A DNA stretch of 64,000 nucleotides from Ornithodoros turicata (taxonomy: Eukaryota; Arthropoda; Arachnida; Ixodida; Argasidae): assembly GCF_037126465.1 (NCBI RefSeq), contig NC_088206.1, positions 27,344,790-27,408,789 of the forward strand, written 5' to 3'. Each line of letters starts with the position of its first letter. Positions within the stretch are counted from its first letter, which is position 1. A model generated the notes under the pieces. The model was given only the letters and a program-made list of their open reading frames with translations, did no database searches and was not told where the DNA came from. Shown piece after piece: positions 58,346 to 64,000 of this stretch. A program made the translations under genes and the position numbers.

Positions 58346-58890
58346 TCCAGCTTCGGTCGCACGAGGGTGGTGTAAGCTTGCAGTCGGACAGAAGCAGGAG
58401 ATAACCTACGGTTGCGCCTAATGAAGCCAAGGGTTAAATTAGCGGAGCATGTGGTATTTTTAATGTGTTCATTCCAAGATAGGTCAGAAGAAAGAGTCAC
58501 CCCTAGGTACTTGTATGACGAAGCCATAATAATGGCGGTGCCGGAGAGGAGGTACACGTTTGATCGAACGGGGTTGACACAAGAGAAGGGCACGTAACCG
58601 CATTTACCTACGTTAAGCTGAAGTTTCCATTCAGTGCACCAGGATGAAATGACACTGAGGTCCTCCTGTAGAATGGCAGTGCCTGACGATTGAAGATGGC
58701 GATACAGAACACAATCGTCAGCGAATAGTCGTAAGCGGGAAGATGCGTTATGCGGAAGATCATTAATGAAAATGAGGAAAAGAAGAGGACCGAGCCTTGC
58801 GGTACGCCCGAAGTGACAGAGCTCGGAACAGACTCCTGCGAGTTTACAAAGCACGACTGCTGTCTATCCTTAAGTGCACAATCCACGCCA
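58346..58890 (-). pseudogene. LINE reverse transcriptase core and thumb fragment
   Basis: On the minus strand: TSGVPQGSVL, then after a frameshift near 58795 GPLLFLIFINDLPHN, the FADDCVLY catalytic box near 58710, then SSYKYLGVTLSSDLSW and LGFIRRNRRLSP. These are RT blocks 4-9 of a CR1/L2/Jockey-like LINE, truncated at both ends. The open frame fuses into antisense LTR leader at about 58345. Confidence 0.85.
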
Positions 58891-58928
58891 GCAAGTTGGA
58901 AGGCAGGCCAAGACGAGATAATTTATGT

Positions 58929-58954
58929 TGTAGAGGAGGTGGTTTTCCTCTACA
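58929..58954. repeat. LTR-end-like palindrome
   Basis: TGTAGAGGA...TCCTCTACA resembles the palindromic 3' end of the Gypsy LTR and sits at the other side of the LINE fragment. The mosaic may therefore be bounded by LTR pieces. Confidence 0.45.
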
Positions 58955-58984
58955 CTGCGAAAAAAAAAAGGTATCGCAACAACT

Positions 58985-59640
58985 CCTTTAGGGGAGTAAG
59001 TGGCTTGTCCCGTAGGACACTCCCTTTAAGAGTAAATTTTACTCCCCCTAATAGGGAGTGAAACTTTACTCCATGTTATGGGAGTGATGACGATACCATT
59101 TAGATGAGCTATACTGACACCACTCATGGGTGTCATGCCAACTCTCTTGCATGGAGTGTTCTTTATGCCTGTTTCCAGTTTTATAAAGGCATTCCTGCAA
59201 TGCCCTGTAAGGCATAGAATACACTCCTCCCAGTGGAGTGAATGGAACTCCACATTGTAGGGTTGTACAAACCCCGCTTACAGGAGTGGCCACAGTGCCT
59301 CCTCGTGAAGTTAAGGTAACACCTTTGGTTGTTTCTACACTGGAGTCACTCTTGTTCCCAGCAGGGGCTGATGGCACACTCTTAATGGGAGTGATCGCTA
59401 TGTCCCCTTGTGGAGATCAAATAATACCTCAAGGTCTTTCTACACTAGAGTCACCATTGCTCCAAGGGGTGAGGAGATGGGAGGTGAAGGTCACACTCTT
59501 AATAGGAGTGCCTGCCATGCCTGTCCATGGAGCCACAAAGACTCCTCTTACTTTTTCTGCATAGGAGTCACCATTGTTCCCACAGAAGATTTAATATCAA
59601 TACCCTGAGTGGAAGTTGCCATGGGGCCATTTATACACCA
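58985..59640. repeat. Array of short ACTCC/GGAGT hairpins
   Basis: A dozen or so small inverted pairs follow one another, for example ACTCCCCCTAATAGGGAGT, ACTCCATGTTATGGGAGT, ACTCCTCCCAGTGGAGT and ACTCTTAATGGGAGT, with spacers of 6-40 bp. Frames through it, including about 108 codons at 59238-59564, are repetitive and probably not coding. Confidence 0.6.
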
Positions 59641-59824
59641 CCTGTGCTTTCAATAAGGAGCCACTCATGCCTCCATGAGCTATCATAACTGCCCCTCAGG
59701 TCAGCATTACTAAGAGAAATTAGAGACGTTGCAGTTGCTTGCTGTCACTGCAACTAGTGGCTGCTAACTCGTCACTGCTCGTTGGTCAAATTGACAGGTA
59801 CAAACTGTTAGCACAAACACAATG

Positions 59825-59830
59825 TTTATT
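59825..59830 (-). promoter_or_regulatory. Poly(A) signal of the nine-exon gene
   Basis: AATAAA on the minus strand, 22 nt after the stop codon at 59853-59855. Confidence 0.6.
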
Positions 59831-59852
59831 TACAAAACTTCAAAAATGATAA

Positions 59853-62800
59853 TTATTTACATGCACGTGTAGCAAAACCAATTTTGTTTTGCAACTTTGT
59901 AACAAGTACAGATTCTTGGTCAAGACTTCGCAGCCCAACAACAGTTTCAAGCATTTGAAACACCTTTTTGGACCGCTTGGTGTAGTGGATATTGTAGACC
60001 CAATACAGTGATAGCACCACGGCCATTGCTGTGCTGAGGTCTACAACATCCGCTGCAAAACTCTCAAGCCTCACTGTCAAGGAAGATGGAGACCATAGTG
60101 GCCCACAAACTTCAATGCATGGGTGTGCCGGGTCAGAAGGGAGTGGTTCCTGCACACAACAAAATAAGTTTAAGTTGAAAAATATGGAACAACCTGTATT
60201 ATCTTATTATGAGTTACATATGGAAACAAATATTCTACATCCTTATATATTCAGCCTGCATGACTTTGGAAGTCTCCAATACGAAAAGACTGAAAGAGTA
60301 CTTACAGTATGGATGATATCCCCTGGCACATCCCTCAGCAGCACTGGTAGTACCGTCCACACCATGGCAGCTGTGTAGGCTGGAGGAAAAATTTAAGTTC
60401 AGCAATCAATTAGTCACAGTAAATTTGCTGTATCTTACTTCTTATTGTATACAAAGTCAGAAGCACTCACCCTTGTCATCTCCACTCTCTGGGCATGGGG
60501 CTGGAAAATGTTGTAGCTGCTTCTGCACCCGCTTCCTTTTCTCTGCAGCAGAAATGATGGCTTTTGCGTACTCTTGAAGGAAGCTCCCTATTGCACTGTC
60601 AGCCCTGCAGCTTGTGAGGCGGAAAAACTCATTGTGGATCTGCAATAAGCAGGCAAATTTATCAGCACATCAGCACGAAGTTGGGAAGGTTAAAATCAAA
60701 CCAAGAAGTAGAGTACAAGCCAACTCACTGTAGCAAGTTTGATCTGATAGTTAACACATGAATATAGATGGACAAGACCAGTTAATCAGTTAAAAAAAAT
60801 ACATAATCAAAAGGATTATGGGAGGGAGCTTTACTTAATAAAATAATAAGAGTCAATATAATAAGAATCAACAAATAGTAAAAAGCCACAGGACACTGGA
60901 CAGGTATATTCCTCACACTAACAGCAAACAGGATATTGAATGATAAACCAGTGGGACCAATAACATTCCATCCACTTTTCAGCATGTGCACCTGTTCACT
61001 GGCAGGTTGCCGCTTCAAACAATGAAAAATGTCACACCAGTGTTCCACCAATTTGTGTTTGTTTTGTGCTTTACAACAAAAACAAACTGATTGTGTGAGC
61101 AAAGAGTCTTGCATTTGGTCATCAGGTCTCCGAGACGTCCTACTCTATATAGGCACGGCTGCACCAACAACTTCTCGCTGTGTATTACTTGTGTCTGTGT
61201 GATGAAAAGGTAGACACCCTCGAAACAGGAAGATCCACATTCAGCTCACCTCAGTTTCTAACATGAGAGCTGGGTACTCAGAAAGTATCTCGGCCACTGA
61301 GAGGCACTGCGATGCATTGTTGCCTCCATCCTTTTGCTCAACCAGGCTTCTTCTCGTGGTGTGAATCCTTGCCATGGCATCCGAGATACGGCTCATGTTC
61401 CTCTCTCCAGGGCTTTTCCGCATCTCCGTTATCATGAATAGCTGATGAGCATTTATTGTTTCAGCATCCTCAGATTGGCATTGTAAAGTCACCTGCAAAA
61501 CCAGAAATCAATTTCACCATCCGACACCAATGGTACCTTGGGCAATGCTATCCGCTGTGCAAAGCTGAATAAACAGTTGGCATCTGCACTACGCTGTAAA
61601 GCATACAAGCCTATGTCTCATTAGATAATGTATATCGGAACAAGTGGACAATTGAAGGCTACCGTCTTTCGGAGACAGCTTCTGGGAGCTGAGCAGCCCT
61701 GCGTCTCTTCTTGTCGCTTTCTCTTCCCAAACTTTTCACGCTGGGCCTGCACGATCTGGACTTCATTTAAAGACTTCCGCTGGTTCTTTGTTCTATTTTT
61801 GAGCTGCCGCCACCATGAGTTCTGAAAATGAACAAGTACATATAAGTAGTCCTACAGTACACTGGCACCAAGGCAAACTAGCACTGACGCTTAAAAGCAA
61901 GGAACCTCAGGATGAAAGCTACCGATGCTTTGAACAGGAAACTGATTTCCGAAGTGTAAGAACAGCCTCCCATTCAAAATATTGTCAGCTTCCATCTTGA
62001 CGCCCATAGTATTTTGACCAGTTGACACATTGAGATTCGACGTAGCTTAGTTCATGCTACGCCTACTCGGGCAGCAAGTATAGAATATAATACTTACAAA
62101 GCCAGGTCCATTGATATCTCGAAGAACAGGGTAGAAAAACACCAGCAGTCGTGCCGCTTCATAATACAGATTCCTCTCTCCAGGGTACCTGAGAGCAACA
62201 AGTGGGCGCACTGTTACATTAGTACCATACTAGCATGCATGCACTAGTGTTGGAGACGGCCAGAGGTCAGTTATAAATTCTTGCAAAACATAGCAAAATA
62301 AATTGGAACTCTGATTGGTGGGCAATTACTTACTGACCAATATGGACTCAATCAAGTTATGAGGGGAGCGTTTAGGTAAAATTGGGACAATAGACTTGTT
62401 CCCTTCCTTGAAAAGATGAGCTGATTTAAACCAGGTTGCTTCATGAGAGTCATATGACTGGTAATCCGCGCACACAGACAGGGAAAGGGACGGATGTACC
62501 TGAGCTACCTAAACTAACACAAGTCTGGGGTGCACTCATTGCATAACTCTTTTGGGCACGTCATTGCATTCGCACGGTTTTCAAGAAAAAGGCACTTACA
62601 AGGTGTACCGGCATACATCCATGTGGAGCCACCTGACGACTTTCGTTCGAAGTTCATCCGGGATGGCACCAGCCTTAACACTTTTCAATCGCTCCTGCAG
62701 GTCCAGTGGTGGTGTGGGAAAAGTATACTCCCCCGTGGCACCAGGACACGCCGCGTCGGCACTGTAGAGAAGAAGGAAAAGTAGCTAAGGTTTATAACAT

Positions 62801-63991
62801 GCATGTGGCCAAAGCGCAATTGAGTGGCACAGAACAAACTACGTACACATTTTCAAGATACGGCACGTTCATATCTAACCCTGTGAACGAGGCTTAGTGC
62901 AGCACGGTTGTTTCGCCTGCCGCAGGGCTTCTGCCATTGCGCACCGACCTAACTAACGGCTTCGCTAGTCTCACTAACCTAACCTCAAGTAGAAATGTAC
63001 AAACAACAGCGTAATTCATTTCTGGCGCACGCGCGACTTCCGGTTGGCCTCGTTCCCAGGGCCAAGATGACGGCATGCCCTATCTTCAATGGTTTTGCAC
63101 ACACGTTTATACCTCCGCTATCCGAAAATGTAGCGCGCCCATTGACCGTGGCCGCCGAGTGGGTTCTCGAAGATTTGACGCGTGCTCTGACACGGGTAAA
63201 TTCAGTCACGTTTTCTAATCGGAAATATTTAATACGGCTTCTTCATAAGCACGAACTCCTATAAAAGTGGAAATGGGCAGTGGACCAGATAACAGAAAAA
63301 TAAATATCAAACTGTTATATTACAAAGCAAAACGTCGCTAAATATATAGGACAAAATCGCTAAAGTGTTGCTTGGGCCGTTGCGGCATGCCGATTTGATA
63401 AACCTGACAAATAAAAAAAAACACATGACGACGTGACAATATAGAAAACGTATAGCGACTTGCAGACGAGGGAGGGGGGTCTGACGCACAAACGGTTGAC
63501 GTAAATAGAACGAAAAAAACGAGTGCGCGAAACAAATTATATAAGAACATCTCCAGTTCAAACACTGCTGCCCCGAATTGCAATTATCGTCCTAACCATA
63601 ATAGACACGGTGAATTGCTGTGTTACGACTTACGCAACGACATTGACGGTCACCCCAGCTCCTTCCGCAACAGGACCATCGCGTGATGGCGAGGCTGCTT
63701 TCTTGGAAATCAGCTTTATCTTATCGTTGTCTGTCACTGTGCTGTCATCTCCAAAGTCGAGATATTCTTCAAATCCCTTGTCGTAGACCTGGTTTAATAC
63801 AGATAGCTTTGGTCACAGACATGTGAAATCAAAACAAACCGACTTACTTGGAGCTGCAAGTTGTCATCCACCAGATAGCTCAGATCCGTTTCCAAAAGGG
63901 CTGCTAAGATGTCGATCCTTCGCCGTTTGTCCCCAACAAATATCACTCGTTTCTTTTCGCCGAAAACTGCGAGACAACGTGACGCCGCCAT
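59853..63991 (-). CDS. Nine-exon gene, 497 residues, uncharacterised (possibly SAMD3-like family)
   Basis: Predicted exons: 63848-63991, 63634-63788, 62600-62761, 62098-62188, 61663-61821, 61250-61492, 60471-60639, 60306-60379 and 59853-60149. All introns are GT/AG, phases agree at every join, and the total is 1494 nt with one terminal stop. ATG at 63991 has a purine at +4. The first two exons look like a PB1/ubiquitin-like fold (KRVIFV..., VYDKGFEEYLDF). The middle has GEYTFPTPPLDL, YPGERNLYYEAARLLVFFYPVL and a basic NSWWRQLKNRTKNQRKS stretch. The C terminus has VLPVLLRDVPGD and SLYWVYNIHYT. From memory this resembles animal proteins labelled SAMD3-like, some spread by transposons; no SAM domain is seen. 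Exon structure is well supported; function is unknown. Confidence 0.82.
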
Positions 63992-64000
63992 CCCCTCGGA

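Noticed and set aside
59238..59564. Frame of 108 codons in the hairpin array
   Set aside because: Composition and repeats follow the ACTCC/GGAGT hairpins. No homology or gene signals were found.
62994..63264. Plus-strand frame of about 89 codons inside intron 2 of the nine-exon gene
   Set aside because: It lies antisense within an intron, has no motif, and the surrounding sequence is noncoding.

Overview
This is eukaryotic nuclear DNA, most likely from an arachnid and probably a tick. The evidence is a spliced gene with GT/AG introns, (TTAGG)n arthropod-type telomeric repeats, two kinds of Penelope-like element (PLE), Gypsy, R1/Jockey/CR1-like LINE, Harbinger and hAT-like remnants, satellites and MITEs. 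The host assignment is an inference from style, not a database result. There are no rRNA genes, convincing tRNA genes or CRISPR arrays.

Layout. 1-1.7 kb: the 3' part of a protein-primed family-B DNA polymerase gene (Polinton/Maverick/adintovirus type), convergent with a small TATA-driven gene of unknown function. 1.8-4.1 kb: a dispersed repeat, a MITE and a tandem duplication. 4.19-15.02 kb: an undescribed-looking element with inverted terminal repeats of about 2.3-2.5 kb, iteron-like motifs in its outer ends and two small tandem genes. The first of these genes is a clear paralog of the gene beside the polymerase. A full PLE (9.75-12.61 kb) has landed inside this element with a 12-bp target duplication. 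15-30 kb: repeat-rich DNA holding a P2X7-like (PHZ) fragment, a 1-kb foldback element, a CRE-rich tandem array, a hAT-like MITE, a LINE endonuclease fragment and a second, truncated PLE. 30.1-33.9 kb: a Gypsy element rebuilt by recombination. 34-46 kb: a LINE tail, a PLE-tail palindrome, a MITE, a 197-bp satellite with about 20 units, a second array and a PLE-tail foldback. 46.9-50.5 kb: an inverted duplication, an interstitial telomeric repeat and a truncated LINE. 53.8-58 kb: a Harbinger fragment, a CCAAT/GC-box/octamer-like repeat block and a second, broken polymerase on the minus strand. 58-59.6 kb: an LTR/LINE mosaic and a hairpin array. 59.85-63.99 kb: the one intact-looking host-type gene, nine exons on the minus strand, reading in phase to 497 residues.

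The central story is viral or Polinton-like DNA. Two family-B polymerase copies of different decay states share a phase-1 intron of about 60 bp at the same position near the C terminus. A small-gene family links polymerase copy 1 to the long-TIR element. Together they suggest a lineage of linear, TIR-bounded, protein-primed elements or viruses integrated here more than once.
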